Assembly (NCBI RefSeq): GCF_002929555.1
Contig: NZ_PJJP01000039.1
Span: 496,001-560,000 of the forward strand
Reading direction: 5' to 3'
From: Cryobacterium sp. N22
GTDB lineage: Bacteria > Actinomycetota > Actinomycetes > Actinomycetales > Microbacteriaceae
Length of the DNA: 64,000 nt
Shown here piece after piece: positions 41,591-51,029 of the stretch. Positions within the stretch are counted from its first letter, which is position 1. Each line of letters begins with the position of its first letter. The notes below the pieces were generated by a model. That model made no database searches. It worked only from the letters and a program-made list of their open reading frames with translations, and was not told where the DNA came from. Made by a program: the position numbers and the translations under genes.

Positions 41591-41905
41591 TTAGCCGTCT
41601 GTGTCCGTGGCCCGAGCCGAATAGGTGCTAGTCCTGCTAAAGCACTCGTCGTTAGAATCATCGACGCCTATAACGGGACCGCGCCAAAGGAGTTCGTTTG
41701 CTCGCGCATGCACCCGGGCGCTATCAAAGCCGAGCCCACCAGCTGGATGACCTACGACCGTCAATTCGATCTGGTCTGCCGATTCGAGTTTGCCGGAGAA
41801 CGCGTGCGCCAACTGCTGCGCCAAAGCCTCTTCGGCCTGCTCAGTTGAGGCCTTTAGAAGATCGTCTCCGAGTTCGCCCAAGTTTGAAAAACTTGAATTC
41901 GGCAC
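41591..41905 (-). CDS. Small protein of unknown function
   Basis: A 104-aa frame with GTG start at 41905 and GGGAAGTG upstream. The first 35 residues look helical and acidic, and the middle has IELTVVGHPAGGLG. No family recognised. It could be a real small gene or a chance frame. Confidence 0.45.
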   Translation of the reverse strand: MPNSSFSNLGELGDDLLKASTEQAEEALAQQLAHAFSGKLESADQIELTVVGHPAGGLGFDSARVHARANELLWRGPVIGVDDSNDECFSRTSTYSARATDTDG

Positions 41906-42045
41906 AGATCACTTCCCGTCATCCGAACGATCGTGGTTGGTCGCTAGATCCCACTGTACGCGCGCCTCCCCCATCTCTATCTATGCGCCGCGACCGTCCG
42001 ATTATGGCTGAGTCGGGCGTCGTCTCGTTCATGACGACGCAGGCG

Positions 42046-43278
42046 TCACTGATTCGTGGTGACAGGTGTCTTGTCTTTCACAAAAAGGATCGTGAAAACC
42101 AGGGCGATCAGAGCGGTGCCGGCTAGGAGGAGCAGTCCGATCGCGTAGCTGTTTTCCGCGGCGTTGTAGGTGGCCCCCATCACCAATGGTGGGAAGTAGC
42201 CGCCCAGCCCGCCGGCCGCGCTGACGATGCCACTCACGGCGCCCACGTTGGCGGGTGGGGCGTTTCGTCCGATCCAGGCGAACACTCCCCCGGCACCGAG
42301 TCCCAGTGCCGATGCCATCGCGACGAAGGTGAGGCCGGCTGGGATCTCACCGTCGGGACGGAGGTTCACCACCCAGGCGAGAACTGTGACAGCCGCGAGC
42401 GAGCCGATCACCACCGGTTTCGGGCCGATGCGGTCGGCGAGTATCCCTCCAACGGGGCGGAGAATCACGGCGGCAACCGCAAACCCTGCCGTTCGGGTTC
42501 CGGCGGCGGTGAGGTCGAAGTCGTAGATTTGCCGAAGGTAGGTGGGCAGGTAGGTGGAAAAGGCGACGAATCCGCCGAAGACCAGCGCGTAGAGAAAGCT
42601 CATCTGCCAGGTCACGCTGAGCCGCGCCGCAGCGGCGAGCTTGGGAAGGAAGGGATCGGTGCTGGCCGTGAACCCAGGGGCCTCGGCCATGAAGAGCCAC
42701 ACCACGACCGCAACGACGATGAGGAGCCCCGCGAGGATGAGGTGCGTTGGAACGTAACCGAACCATTCCACCAGGCGAGGCGTGAAGAATGCCGACAACG
42801 CGGTACCACCCATCCCAGCCCCGAACACCCCGGTAGCGAAGCCCCGACGGCTCGGCGGATACCAGTGACTCACGAACGGGATCCCCACGGCAAAAACCGT
42901 TCCGGCTACGCCGAGCAGCAGCGCTGCGGCCACCAGGAAGACGTATGCGTTAAGGGTTCCTGCAATCGCCACGAGCGCGAGAGCAGGGACGGATGCAAGT
43001 AGCACCAGGGTGAACAGGATGCGGCCGCCGAAGCGGTCGGTGAGCACGCCCACGGGGATTCGACCGATCGATCCGACGAGTACTGGCATCGCCACGAGCA
43101 CTGATGTCTGGGCTGGCGAGAGTCCCATCGACTCGGTGTAGCGAATGCCCAGCGGCGAAACACTGGTCCATGCCCAGAAGCACACGACGGATGCGAGTGT
43201 CGCGAGGGTGAGGTTCATCCCTTTGCTGTGGTGCGCTCGCTGCCGTGCAGTGTTACTCGAGCCCATCGCTGTGTCCAT
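42046..43278 (-). CDS. narK: Nitrate/nitrite transporter NarK
   Basis: A 410-aa major facilitator protein with twelve membrane helices. NarK-specific blocks are visible: the first helix with conserved FWAWTSVSPLG, LTDRFGGR after helix 2-3, the nitrate signature GxxGxxxGxxxG pattern in GVFGAGMGGTALSAFF and the second one in GIVSAAGGLGGYFPP. It starts 14 bp after the narI stop and closes the narGHJIK operon. It takes up nitrate and/or exports nitrite. Confidence 0.95.
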   Translation of the reverse strand: MDTAMGSSNTARQRAHHSKGMNLTLATLASVVCFWAWTSVSPLGIRYTESMGLSPAQTSVLVAMPVLVGSIGRIPVGVLTDRFGGRILFTLVLLASVPALALVAIAGTLNAYVFLVAAALLLGVAGTVFAVGIPFVSHWYPPSRRGFATGVFGAGMGGTALSAFFTPRLVEWFGYVPTHLILAGLLIVVAVVVWLFMAEAPGFTASTDPFLPKLAAAARLSVTWQMSFLYALVFGGFVAFSTYLPTYLRQIYDFDLTAAGTRTAGFAVAAVILRPVGGILADRIGPKPVVIGSLAAVTVLAWVVNLRPDGEIPAGLTFVAMASALGLGAGGVFAWIGRNAPPANVGAVSGIVSAAGGLGGYFPPLVMGATYNAAENSYAIGLLLLAGTALIALVFTILFVKDKTPVTTNQ

Positions 43279-43292
43279 CGCCGCTGCTCCGA

Positions 43293-44051
43293 TCAGCGCT
43301 TGTCAGGGGTGCGATCCTTGGTACCGATGGGCGCCCACCCGCGCCGCGCCGGCCGCACCTGCCCGGGTTCTTGATCCCTGGACCGGTAGACGATATAGGG
43401 CCGGAACAAGTAGTGCAGAGGCGCGGTGAACGCGTGCACCAGTCGGGTGAAGGGCCAGATGGTGAACAACAACATGCCAACGAGGGTGTGGATATGGAAG
43501 GAGAACGGAGCGGCGGCCATTGCCGCGACATCGGGTTGCAGGATGAACAGTGATCGGAACCAGGGCGACACTGTTTCACGGTAGTTGTGGCCGTGTTCGC
43601 CGCTGAAAACGCTGGCGAGAGTGGTCCAGAGACCCAGGACAATCGCGGCGGTCAACACGACGTACATGATTTTGTCGTTGCTGGTCGTGGCCATGAAAAC
43701 CGGCCCGGTTTTGCGTCGTCGATAGATGAGGATCACGATGCCCCCGAGGGTGCAGACCCCTGCGACGCCGCCGACCAGTAGGGCATTGAGATGATAGAAA
43801 TCCTGGCTCATCCCGAAAAAGAGTGTCCAGGACATGGGTATCACCAGGCCGAAGAAGTGGCCGGCGATGACCGCGAGAAGCCCGAAGTGAAATATTGGTG
43901 ATCCGATGCGCAGGAGGCGGGATTCGTAGAGTTGGGATGAACGGGTGGTCCATCCGAATTGGTCGTACCGGTAGCGCCAGATGGTCCCACCGATCAGGAC
44001 CGCAAGCATCACGTAGGGAAGAATGCCCCAGAGTAGTACGTCCCACATCAT
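43293..44051 (-). CDS. narI: Respiratory nitrate reductase gamma subunit, cytochrome b
   Basis: A 252-aa membrane protein with five helices. Heme-ligand His residues lie in SPIFHFGLLAVIAGHFFG and in FHIHTLVGMLLFTIWPFTRLVHAF. It takes electrons from menaquinol and passes them to NarH. The start overlaps the narJ stop by 4 bp. The C-terminal tail is Arg- and Pro-rich. Confidence 0.95.
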   Translation of the reverse strand: MMWDVLLWGILPYVMLAVLIGGTIWRYRYDQFGWTTRSSQLYESRLLRIGSPIFHFGLLAVIAGHFFGLVIPMSWTLFFGMSQDFYHLNALLVGGVAGVCTLGGIVILIYRRRKTGPVFMATTSNDKIMYVVLTAAIVLGLWTTLASVFSGEHGHNYRETVSPWFRSLFILQPDVAAMAAAPFSFHIHTLVGMLLFTIWPFTRLVHAFTAPLHYLFRPYIVYRSRDQEPGQVRPARRGWAPIGTKDRTPDKR

Positions 44052-44695
44052 GAGCCGGCGTTCAGGGGAAGCAGGCGCGGGTCGAAGGGTTCAAGGCCGA
44101 CGCTCTCGGCGGGCGGGCCGACGCCGGCCATGGATTGCACGGCCTGTCTGTCTGCGGGTGATGGGCCGGGAAGTGTGGCGCAGATGCCTTCAATCACCGT
44201 GGAATACGGTGACCCGTGCTCGGTGAGCGCGAGCCGGAGCATTTCGATGCTGGGCCGGTACTGGATGAGCAGGTCGCGTCCCGCGACCGGGCCGGCCACG
44301 GCTGCGAACTCGAGAACCAGCGGCAAGAAGTCGGGCAACTCACCGTGGGTGTTGGTCAGGTAGTCACTCCCCCGATACACCTTCTTGAACTCAGCCAGCA
44401 CGTCACCCCGGCGACGGGTGTCGCCGTCGGTCCAATACGAGAGATAGAGCGGATGATGCTTGCTGAGGTCGAACGTCTCCACATAGGAGCGCTCCAGGGT
44501 TCCCAACGCGGTGTTCTCGAGGTACCCGAGGAACGCGGTGAGATCCGGCGCAGCCGGGCCGTGTTCGGCCAGTGCGGACCGCATCAACGTGCACCGTTCC
44601 AGGAGTTGGGCATCCGGGTAGGACAAACACCAGGACGCGGCCTGATAGAACACGCGCTGGGCCAGGCTGTGAGCGGCCGCTCGATTGCGCCTCAT
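44048..44695 (-). CDS. narJ: Nitrate reductase assembly chaperone
   Basis: A 215-aa TorD-family chaperone that inserts the molybdenum cofactor into NarG. The characteristic segment is YVETFDLSKHHPLYLSYWTDGDTRRRGDVL, and SELPDFLPLVLEF-like helices follow (GELPDFLPLVLEFAAV). It overlaps narH by 4 bp and narI by 4 bp. Confidence 0.95.
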   Translation of the reverse strand: MRRNRAAAHSLAQRVFYQAASWCLSYPDAQLLERCTLMRSALAEHGPAAPDLTAFLGYLENTALGTLERSYVETFDLSKHHPLYLSYWTDGDTRRRGDVLAEFKKVYRGSDYLTNTHGELPDFLPLVLEFAAVAGPVAGRDLLIQYRPSIEMLRLALTEHGSPYSTVIEGICATLPGPSPADRQAVQSMAGVGPPAESVGLEPFDPRLLPLNAGS

Positions 44696-46413
44696 GACGA
44701 GCCGCCCTCCGTGGGCGGGCGCAGGTCGGCCGGCGACGGGGCCGCAGCGCTTGGTCGGTCACGTTTCTCGGGAAAGAGGCCGGTGGGGCTGCCGTTGCCG
44801 TCCCAGTTGAGCAGGTTGACGCGGCCTCGAAGGGCCTGCTCGCCGGCAGGAGTGTCGGACGTCTGCCGGTCTTTCAGCGCATAGAAGTTCTCCACGGCGA
44901 CGGGTGTGGGCCGGCCGCTCGCCTCCCCGAACGGCGAGTCTTCATACATGCCCGGACCGCCCTCGAAATCGACCGAGCAGCCCATCTCCTCCAGGTCGTG
45001 CGCCTGCTCGACGTGTGCCTTGGGAATAACGTAGCGCTCGTCGTACTTCGCGATCGCCATCAGCCTGTACATCTCGTACATAGAGCCCGGCGACATCCCC
45101 ACGGCTGCCGGAATCGACGGGTCGGGTTCCTGTTCCATTGTGATCGCCCGCATGTAGGCACGCATCGCCGCAAGCTTGCGCAACACCTCGGTGATTTTGT
45201 CGGTGTCGCCGGCGGTGAACAGCTCGGCGAGGTACTCGACGGGGATGCGGAGCGCGTCGATGGCTCCGAAGAGATTGCCGCTGTCTTCGGCATCGTGGCC
45301 CTGCTCGCTCAGCAGGTCGACGATGGGAGACAGCGGCGGCACGTACCAGACCATCGGCATGGTGCGATACTCCGGGTGCAACGGCAGCGCGACTTTGTAC
45401 ACCTTCGCGAGCGCATACACCGGCGACTTCCGTGCCGCGTCCAGCCAGTCGGCCGGGATTCCCTGGTCGAGGGCGGCTGCGGCCACCTCGGGGTCGTTGG
45501 GATCCAGGAGCACGTCCATCTGCGATTCGTACAGGTCAGTCACGTCCGTCACCGCGGCGGCGTCGGTCACCCGGTCGGCGTCGTAGAGGAACAGACCGAG
45601 GTAGCGGAGGCGGCCGACACAGGTTTCGGAGCACACGGTGGGAAGACCGACTTCCACCCGCGGATAGCAGAAGGTGCACTTCTCGGCCTTACCGGTCTTG
45701 TGGTTGAAGTAGATCTTCTTGTACGGGCAGCCGGTGATGCACTGGCGCCAGCCTCGGCACTTGTCCTGGTCCACGAGCACGATGCCGTCTTCGACGCGCT
45801 TGTAGATGGCACCGGACGGGCACGACGCCATGCAGGAGGGGTTGAGGCAGTGCTCACAGATTCGCGGAAGGTAGAACATGAAGGTCTGTTCGAAGGCGAA
45901 CTTGATTTTGTCTTCCGACTCCCGCCGCACTTTTTCGACGATGGGGTCGAGGTGTCCCATCTCCGGGGCCCCGCCGAGGTCGTCGTCCCAGTTGGCCGAC
46001 CAACTGATTTTGGTGTCCTTGCCCGTGATCAACGACTTCGGGCGGGCCACCGGGAAGTCGTCTCCGAGCGGCGCGTCGATCAGGGTCTTGTAGTCGTAGG
46101 TCCAGGGCTCGTAGTAGTCCTTTAGCTCGGGCTGCACGGGGCTCGCGAACAGTCCGAAAAGCTTCTTCAGCCGTCCACCGCCCTTGAGTACGAGTCGGCC
46201 CTTCTTGTTGAGCTGCCAGCCGCCCTTCCACTGTTCCTGGTCTTCGTAGCGGCGCGGATACCCTTGTCCCGGCCGGGTTTCGACGTTGTTGAACCAGACG
46301 TATTCGGTGCCGGCGCGGTTGGTCCACGCCTGTTTGCAGGTCACCGAGCAGGTGTGGCAGCCAATGCACTTATCGAGATTCATCACCATGCCCATTTGAG
46401 CCATCACGCGCAT
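44692..46413 (-). CDS. narH: Respiratory nitrate reductase beta subunit, iron-sulfur
   Basis: A 573-aa protein carrying four iron-sulfur clusters. Cys groups are CIGCHTCSVTCKQAW, CEHCLNPSCMASCP, CRGWRQCITGCPYKK (the Trp marks the [3Fe-4S] cluster as in E. coli NarH) and CTFCYPRVEVGLPTVCSETC. It relays electrons from NarI to NarG on the cytoplasmic side. It overlaps narG by 1 nt (TGATG). Confidence 0.97.
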   Translation of the reverse strand: MRVMAQMGMVMNLDKCIGCHTCSVTCKQAWTNRAGTEYVWFNNVETRPGQGYPRRYEDQEQWKGGWQLNKKGRLVLKGGGRLKKLFGLFASPVQPELKDYYEPWTYDYKTLIDAPLGDDFPVARPKSLITGKDTKISWSANWDDDLGGAPEMGHLDPIVEKVRRESEDKIKFAFEQTFMFYLPRICEHCLNPSCMASCPSGAIYKRVEDGIVLVDQDKCRGWRQCITGCPYKKIYFNHKTGKAEKCTFCYPRVEVGLPTVCSETCVGRLRYLGLFLYDADRVTDAAAVTDVTDLYESQMDVLLDPNDPEVAAAALDQGIPADWLDAARKSPVYALAKVYKVALPLHPEYRTMPMVWYVPPLSPIVDLLSEQGHDAEDSGNLFGAIDALRIPVEYLAELFTAGDTDKITEVLRKLAAMRAYMRAITMEQEPDPSIPAAVGMSPGSMYEMYRLMAIAKYDERYVIPKAHVEQAHDLEEMGCSVDFEGGPGMYEDSPFGEASGRPTPVAVENFYALKDRQTSDTPAGEQALRGRVNLLNWDGNGSPTGLFPEKRDRPSAAAPSPADLRPPTEGGSS

Positions 46414-49400
46414 CAGTACCGCACCTCCTGGGAACGCTTTCGGATTGTGGTGACCATGTCACGCTGGTTGCCGGTGGGTCCTAGGTAGTTGAACGCGTAC
46501 GACAGCTGCGCATACCCGCCGATGAGGTGGGTGGGTTTGACGAGCAGCCGGGTGGCCGAGTTGTGGATACCACCCCGGCGGCCCGTCGCCTCGGACTTCG
46601 GCACATCGATCGTGCGCTCCTGCGCGTGGTAGACGTAAACCACACCCGCTGGCATCCGATGGCTGACAATGGCTCGGCACACGTACACCCCGTTGGTGTT
46701 GACGCACTCGATCCAGTCGTTGTCGGAAACCGAGATCGCCGCCGCATCCGTGGGGCTGATCCACGCTGTCGGCCCTCCCCTGGACAGCGACAGCATGAAG
46801 AGGTTGTCCTGATACTCCGAGTGGATGGACCACTTCGAGTGCGGGGTGAGGTAGCGCACGGTGATCTCGGTTGTTCCGTTCGGCCCGAATCGCGGTTCAC
46901 CGAACAGGCGCTGCATATCCAGCGGTGGTCGGTAGATCGGTAGGGCCTCGCCGAGGTCGCGCATCCAGTCGTGGTCGAGGAAGAAGTGCATCCGTCCGGT
47001 GAGGGTGTGCCAGGGTTTTAGCCGCTCCACGTTGATGGTGAATGGCGAGTACCGACGCCCGCCGGTCTCCGACCCTGACCACTCGGGCGAGGTGATCACC
47101 GGGACCGGCGCCGCCTGCGTCTGCGCAAAGGTCACCCGTTTTTCTTCGGAACCTTCAGCGAGGTCGGCGAGCTTCATGCCGGTCTGCTCTTCCAGTTCTC
47201 GAAACCCCTGCACGGCCAGTTCTCCGTTGGTGGTGCCTGAGAAGCTCAGGATGGCCTGGGCAAATTTCGCGTCGGTATCGATAGCCGGGCGGCCGTTACC
47301 CGCCCCGCCGAGCATCAACCCATTGCTGCGGGCGAGCCGCTCGATTTCGTGCCCCATCCGGTAGGTGATGTTCTTGACGGTGAAGCCGCGTTCCTCCGCG
47401 AGCGGTCCGACTGTGGCAAGCTTCTCCGCGATCGCGGTGTAGTCGCGTTCAACGATCGAGAAAACCGGCATGTTCTGTCCGGGCACCGCCGGGATATCGG
47501 TGTCCCGCCAGTCCCGCACAACTCCACCAGGCTGGGCGATTTCCCCCGGCGTATCGTGTTGCAGCGGCACACTGACCAGGTCCCGCCGGGTGCCGAGATG
47601 CGTTTTGGCCTGGCGGGAGAATTCCTCTGCGAGTAGACGGAAGGTGTCGAAGTCGGTCTTGGCCTCCCACGGCGGGTCGATGGCGGGACTGAAGGCGTGC
47701 ACAAAGGGGTGCATGTCGGTGGAGGAGAGGTCGTGTTTTTCATACCATGTGGCGGCAGGGAACACGATGTCTGACAACAGCGTGGTCGACGTCATCCGGA
47801 AATCAGCGGAGACGAGGAGGTCGAGTTTTCCCTCCGGCGCCTCGTCACGCCACTTCACATCCCGGGGTCGGGCGGCGTTCACGTGGTCGGCGCCCATCAC
47901 GTTGTTGTGGGTGCCGAGGAGGTTGCGCAGAAAGTACTCGTTGCCCTTGGCCGACGAGCCGAACAGGTTCGAACGCCAGAGCACCAGTGTGCGCGGCCAA
48001 TTCTCGGGAGCGTCGACATCGTCGATGGCCGGGTTCAGCCGCCGGTTCTTGAGAGCGTCTGCGATCCAGGACGGGGCATCAGGCGCCTCCCCCGCATCCA
48101 CTGCGGCTTGCGCCTCATCGGCGAGATCAAGCGGGTTGCGGTCGAACTGCGGGTAGAACGGCATCCAGCCGAGCCGGTTCGACTGAGCGAGGGTGTCCAC
48201 GGTGTGCATTCCATCAAAATGTCCCTCGGCGAGGGGGGACTTCAGGGAGTCGGCCGAGTACCCGTCCGAGCGCCATTGATCGGTGTGCATGTACCAATAC
48301 CCGGTACCGATCATGGTGCGCGGGGGCCGGCTCCAGTCCAGAGCGTTTGCGAGGGAGATCCATCCGGTGATCGGGCGGGTTTTCTCCTGGCCCACGTAGT
48401 GGGCCCAACCGCCACCGTTTCGCCCCATGCAGCCGGTGAGCATCACCAGCGAGAGCACCGCACGGTAGGTGGCGTCACCGTGAAACCACTGGCAGATTCC
48501 GGCACCCATGATGATCATGGACCGCCCCTTAGATTCCTCGGCATTGCGGGCGAACTCGCGAGCGACCCGGATGCAGGCGGCCGCCGGCACGCTCGTGATC
48601 TCCTCCTGCCAGGCGGGCGTATACGGGGTCGACGCATCGTCGTAGTCGGTGGCCCAATCGCCGGGCAGACCCGGACGGCCCACCCCGTACTGGGCGAGCA
48701 TCAGGTCGAAGACTGTGGTGACCAGGTGCCCGGCCACGCGCCTGACCGGCACACCCCGGGTCACCACCGACCCCTCGCCGGAGGGCGCCTCGAAGCAGGG
48801 CATCCGAATCTCGGCGGTTTCGGCGGATGCGCCGGCGCCGGCCTCGTCGAGAAGGCTCAGGACCGGGTCGACACCCTCCAGGTCAAGGTTCCACTTGCCC
48901 TTGCCCGCCTCCCCGTACCGGTAACCGATGGACCCGTTGGGCACCACGGGAGCGCCGGTGGCCGAGTCGAGCAGAACCGTCTTGAAGGCTGCATCCGGAG
49001 TGTTCGCCTGGTCGGGCAAGTCGGCCGCCATCAGGAATTTCGTCGGCACGAGGCCGCCGTCCGCGTGCTCCTCAATGCGAACAAGGAAGGGCAGATCGGT
49101 GTAGCGGCGTACATAGCCGCTGAAATACGGCACCTGTCGGTCGACGAAGAATTCTTTGAGCATCACGTGCCCCATCGCCATCGCGAGGGCAGCGTCGGTG
49201 CCAGCCTGTGCGGGCAACCACTCATCGGCGAACTTCGTATTGTCGGCATAGTCAGGGCTGATCGCGACCACCTTCGTGCCGCGGTATCGCACCTCGGTCA
49301 TGAAGTGTGCGTCGGGGGTGCGCGTCACCGGAACGTTCGAGCCCCACATCATCAGGTAGGTGGAATCCCACCAGTCCCCGGATTCGGGCACGTCGGTCTG

Positions 49401-50141
49401 GTCGCCAAATACCTGCGGTGAGGCCACGGGGAGGTCGGCGTACCAGTCGTAGAAAGAGGTCATCACCCCACCGATGAGCTGGATGAACCGGTTCCCCGCG
49501 GCATGCGACACCATCGACATGGCCGGAATCGGGGAGAAACCGGCACACCGGTCCGGGCCGTACTTCTTGATCGTGTGCACGTGGGCGGCGGCGGCGATCT
49601 CAACGGCCTCCTGCCACGGGATCCGGATGAGCCCGCCTTTGCCTCGCGCCTGCTGGTAACGGCGCCGGCGTTCAGGGTCGTCGACAACGTCGGCCCAGGC
49701 GAGCACGGGATCCTTCAGCCGGGCTTTGGCCTCCCGGTACATCTCGACGAGGACGCCGCGGGCGTACGGGTAGCGCACTCGTGTCGGCGAGTAGGTGTAC
49801 CAACTGAACGCGGCTCCGCGGGGGCACCCGCGCGGCTCGTATTCCGGACTGTCGGGGCCGACCGACGGGTAATCGGTCTGTTGCGACTCCCAGGTGATGA
49901 TGCCATCCCGAACGTAGACCTTCCACGAACACGACCCCGTGCAGTTCACCCCATGGGTGGAACGGACCACCTTGTCATGGCTCCACCGGTCGCGGTAGAA
50001 CACATCGCCCTTGCGCCCGCCCTCACGGAACACTGCGCGTCCATCATCTGTTTGGTCCCACCGCGTAAAAAAACGGCCTAGCGCCAACATGGTGTCCGAC
50101 GCTTTTCCGTCCAAACCGGCAGGCACTGAAGCAGCTGCCAT
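46413..50141 (-). CDS. narG: Respiratory nitrate reductase alpha subunit
   Basis: A 1242-aa molybdenum enzyme reducing nitrate to nitrite on the cytoplasmic side of the membrane. The FS0 cluster is HGVNCTGSC with the Cys-x3-Cys type spacing, and the Mo-ligand Asp lies in FYDWYADLPVASPQ, followed by the family block DWWDSTYLMMWGSNVPVTRTPDAHF. ATG 50141 is chosen because TAGTGT lies 6 nt before it (leaderless start); GTG 50147 gives two more residues. First gene of narGHJIK, divergent from GAF-ANTAR pair 2. Confidence 0.97.
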   Translation of the reverse strand: MAAASVPAGLDGKASDTMLALGRFFTRWDQTDDGRAVFREGGRKGDVFYRDRWSHDKVVRSTHGVNCTGSCSWKVYVRDGIITWESQQTDYPSVGPDSPEYEPRGCPRGAAFSWYTYSPTRVRYPYARGVLVEMYREAKARLKDPVLAWADVVDDPERRRRYQQARGKGGLIRIPWQEAVEIAAAAHVHTIKKYGPDRCAGFSPIPAMSMVSHAAGNRFIQLIGGVMTSFYDWYADLPVASPQVFGDQTDVPESGDWWDSTYLMMWGSNVPVTRTPDAHFMTEVRYRGTKVVAISPDYADNTKFADEWLPAQAGTDAALAMAMGHVMLKEFFVDRQVPYFSGYVRRYTDLPFLVRIEEHADGGLVPTKFLMAADLPDQANTPDAAFKTVLLDSATGAPVVPNGSIGYRYGEAGKGKWNLDLEGVDPVLSLLDEAGAGASAETAEIRMPCFEAPSGEGSVVTRGVPVRRVAGHLVTTVFDLMLAQYGVGRPGLPGDWATDYDDASTPYTPAWQEEITSVPAAACIRVAREFARNAEESKGRSMIIMGAGICQWFHGDATYRAVLSLVMLTGCMGRNGGGWAHYVGQEKTRPITGWISLANALDWSRPPRTMIGTGYWYMHTDQWRSDGYSADSLKSPLAEGHFDGMHTVDTLAQSNRLGWMPFYPQFDRNPLDLADEAQAAVDAGEAPDAPSWIADALKNRRLNPAIDDVDAPENWPRTLVLWRSNLFGSSAKGNEYFLRNLLGTHNNVMGADHVNAARPRDVKWRDEAPEGKLDLLVSADFRMTSTTLLSDIVFPAATWYEKHDLSSTDMHPFVHAFSPAIDPPWEAKTDFDTFRLLAEEFSRQAKTHLGTRRDLVSVPLQHDTPGEIAQPGGVVRDWRDTDIPAVPGQNMPVFSIVERDYTAIAEKLATVGPLAEERGFTVKNITYRMGHEIERLARSNGLMLGGAGNGRPAIDTDAKFAQAILSFSGTTNGELAVQGFRELEEQTGMKLADLAEGSEEKRVTFAQTQAAPVPVITSPEWSGSETGGRRYSPFTINVERLKPWHTLTGRMHFFLDHDWMRDLGEALPIYRPPLDMQRLFGEPRFGPNGTTEITVRYLTPHSKWSIHSEYQDNLFMLSLSRGGPTAWISPTDAAAISVSDNDWIECVNTNGVYVCRAIVSHRMPAGVVYVYHAQERTIDVPKSEATGRRGGIHNSATRLLVKPTHLIGGYAQLSYAFNYLGPTGNQRDMVTTIRKRSQEVRY

Positions 50142-50147
50142 GGGCAC

Positions 50148-50153
50148 ACACTA
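50148..50153 (-). promoter_or_regulatory. -10 of leaderless narG promoter
   Basis: TAGTGT 6 nt before the ATG of narG. The -35 region is poor, and the shared 21-bp motif (50168-50188) is centred about 38 bp upstream of the start, the place of a class II activator. Confidence 0.55.
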
Positions 50154-50167
50154 CAGTTGGCTCCCCC

Positions 50168-50188
50168 GCGACGCCAGTGAAACTGAGT
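50168..50188. promoter_or_regulatory. 21-bp motif shared by narG and norB regions, copy 1
   Basis: Core CAGTGAAACTG (inverted repeat CAGT-3 nt-ACTG) inside a 21-bp stretch identical to 58124-58144. It lies between narG and GAF-ANTAR pair 2. Confidence 0.7.
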
Positions 50189-50260
50189 TCTTTTCATCCT
50201 GTCAATTTTGGACGTTTTATCGTCGAGCTGGTGAGTCTCTTCTTGGCACCGCGGGAACTG

Positions 50261-50289
50261 TTGAATCCGTCCGTAGCAAGGTTTAGTCT
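50261..50289 (+). promoter_or_regulatory. Promoter of GAF-ANTAR pair 2
   Basis: -35 TTGAAT (50261-50266), 17-bp spacer, -10 TAGTCT (50284-50289). ACCGCGGGAA lies just upstream, as at norB (58159). In the leader an inverted repeat CAATT-5 nt-AATTG (50308-50322) follows. Confidence 0.6.
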
Positions 50290-50364
50290 TATGTCACTCG
50301 TGGTGTTCAATTGGTCGAATTGGGTGCTGCCTAGGCGATACAGAAAATATCTGGTGGCGCTGAA

Positions 50365-51021
50365 ATGAACGATGTCTCGCGAACCGTCGGAAGAAGGCTT
50401 ACGTCGCCGTTTCTGGAGCTGCTACCGATAGAGGGTGTGGCGATTTCGGTTTTCGATCAAAATCGTCGCTCGGCGATGCTCTATTCCACGGATATCACCG
50501 CGGCGCGACTGGAGGAGCTGCACTTCGATTTGGGCGAAGGGCCCCTATTCGATGCGTTCACCAGCGGGTCTTTGGTATCGGTGCCGGACCTGGCCAGGAC
50601 CGAACGGTGGCCCGCATTTCTTCGCAGCGCCTCCGACCTCGCCGCGCGCGCCATCTTCGTGTTCCCGCTGATGCTGGGTGCAGTGTCCATAGGGGCTGTG
50701 ATCTGCTACCGAAAGACACCAGGGCCCCTTTCGGACGGGGCCGCTGAAACTGGCACATCGCTCAGCCGCGCCATTGCAGGACCGGCCTTCCGCGAAGCCA
50801 TTCAGATTGCCCTCGAGGAGCCCCTCGATCGGCGGGCTCCGATCGAGGGGCGCAGACAGGTCCACCAGGCTACGGGGATGGTGCTCGCCCAGCTGGATGT
50901 CAGCGCAACCGATGCGTTCTCCAGGATACGGGGATACGCTTTTTCTAGCGAAAATACCGTCCAAGAGGTCGCAAACGCCGTCGTCAACCGGCGCCTCAAT
51001 TTCGCAGAAATCCGTGAGTAG
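50365..51021 (+). CDS. GAF-ANTAR domain regulator, pair 2 gene A
   Basis: 218 aa, the same length and largely the same sequence as gene A of pair 1 (23714-24370): FLELLPIEGVAISVFDQNRR GAF part and the C-terminal ANTAR with RRQVHQATGMVLAQL. It is divergent from narG with a ~220-bp gap. Placed next to nitrate reductase, it is a candidate RNA-binding regulator of respiration, as ANTAR protein NasR is for assimilatory nitrate genes in Klebsiella. That link is by analogy. Confidence 0.9.
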   Translation: MNDVSRTVGRRLTSPFLELLPIEGVAISVFDQNRRSAMLYSTDITAARLEELHFDLGEGPLFDAFTSGSLVSVPDLARTERWPAFLRSASDLAARAIFVFPLMLGAVSIGAVICYRKTPGPLSDGAAETGTSLSRAIAGPAFREAIQIALEEPLDRRAPIEGRRQVHQATGMVLAQLDVSATDAFSRIRGYAFSSENTVQEVANAVVNRRLNFAEIRE

Positions 51022-51029
51022 GTTCCGAC

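Noticed and set aside
50139-50147. GTG at 50147 as narG start
   Set aside because: Possible, but the -10 spacing places the transcript start at the ATG 50141; the difference is two residues only.
50168-50188. The shared 21-bp motif as an FNR or NarL site
   Set aside because: It lacks TTGAT-N4-ATCAA and the NarL heptamer pattern; the inverted core is CAGT-3 nt-ACTG.
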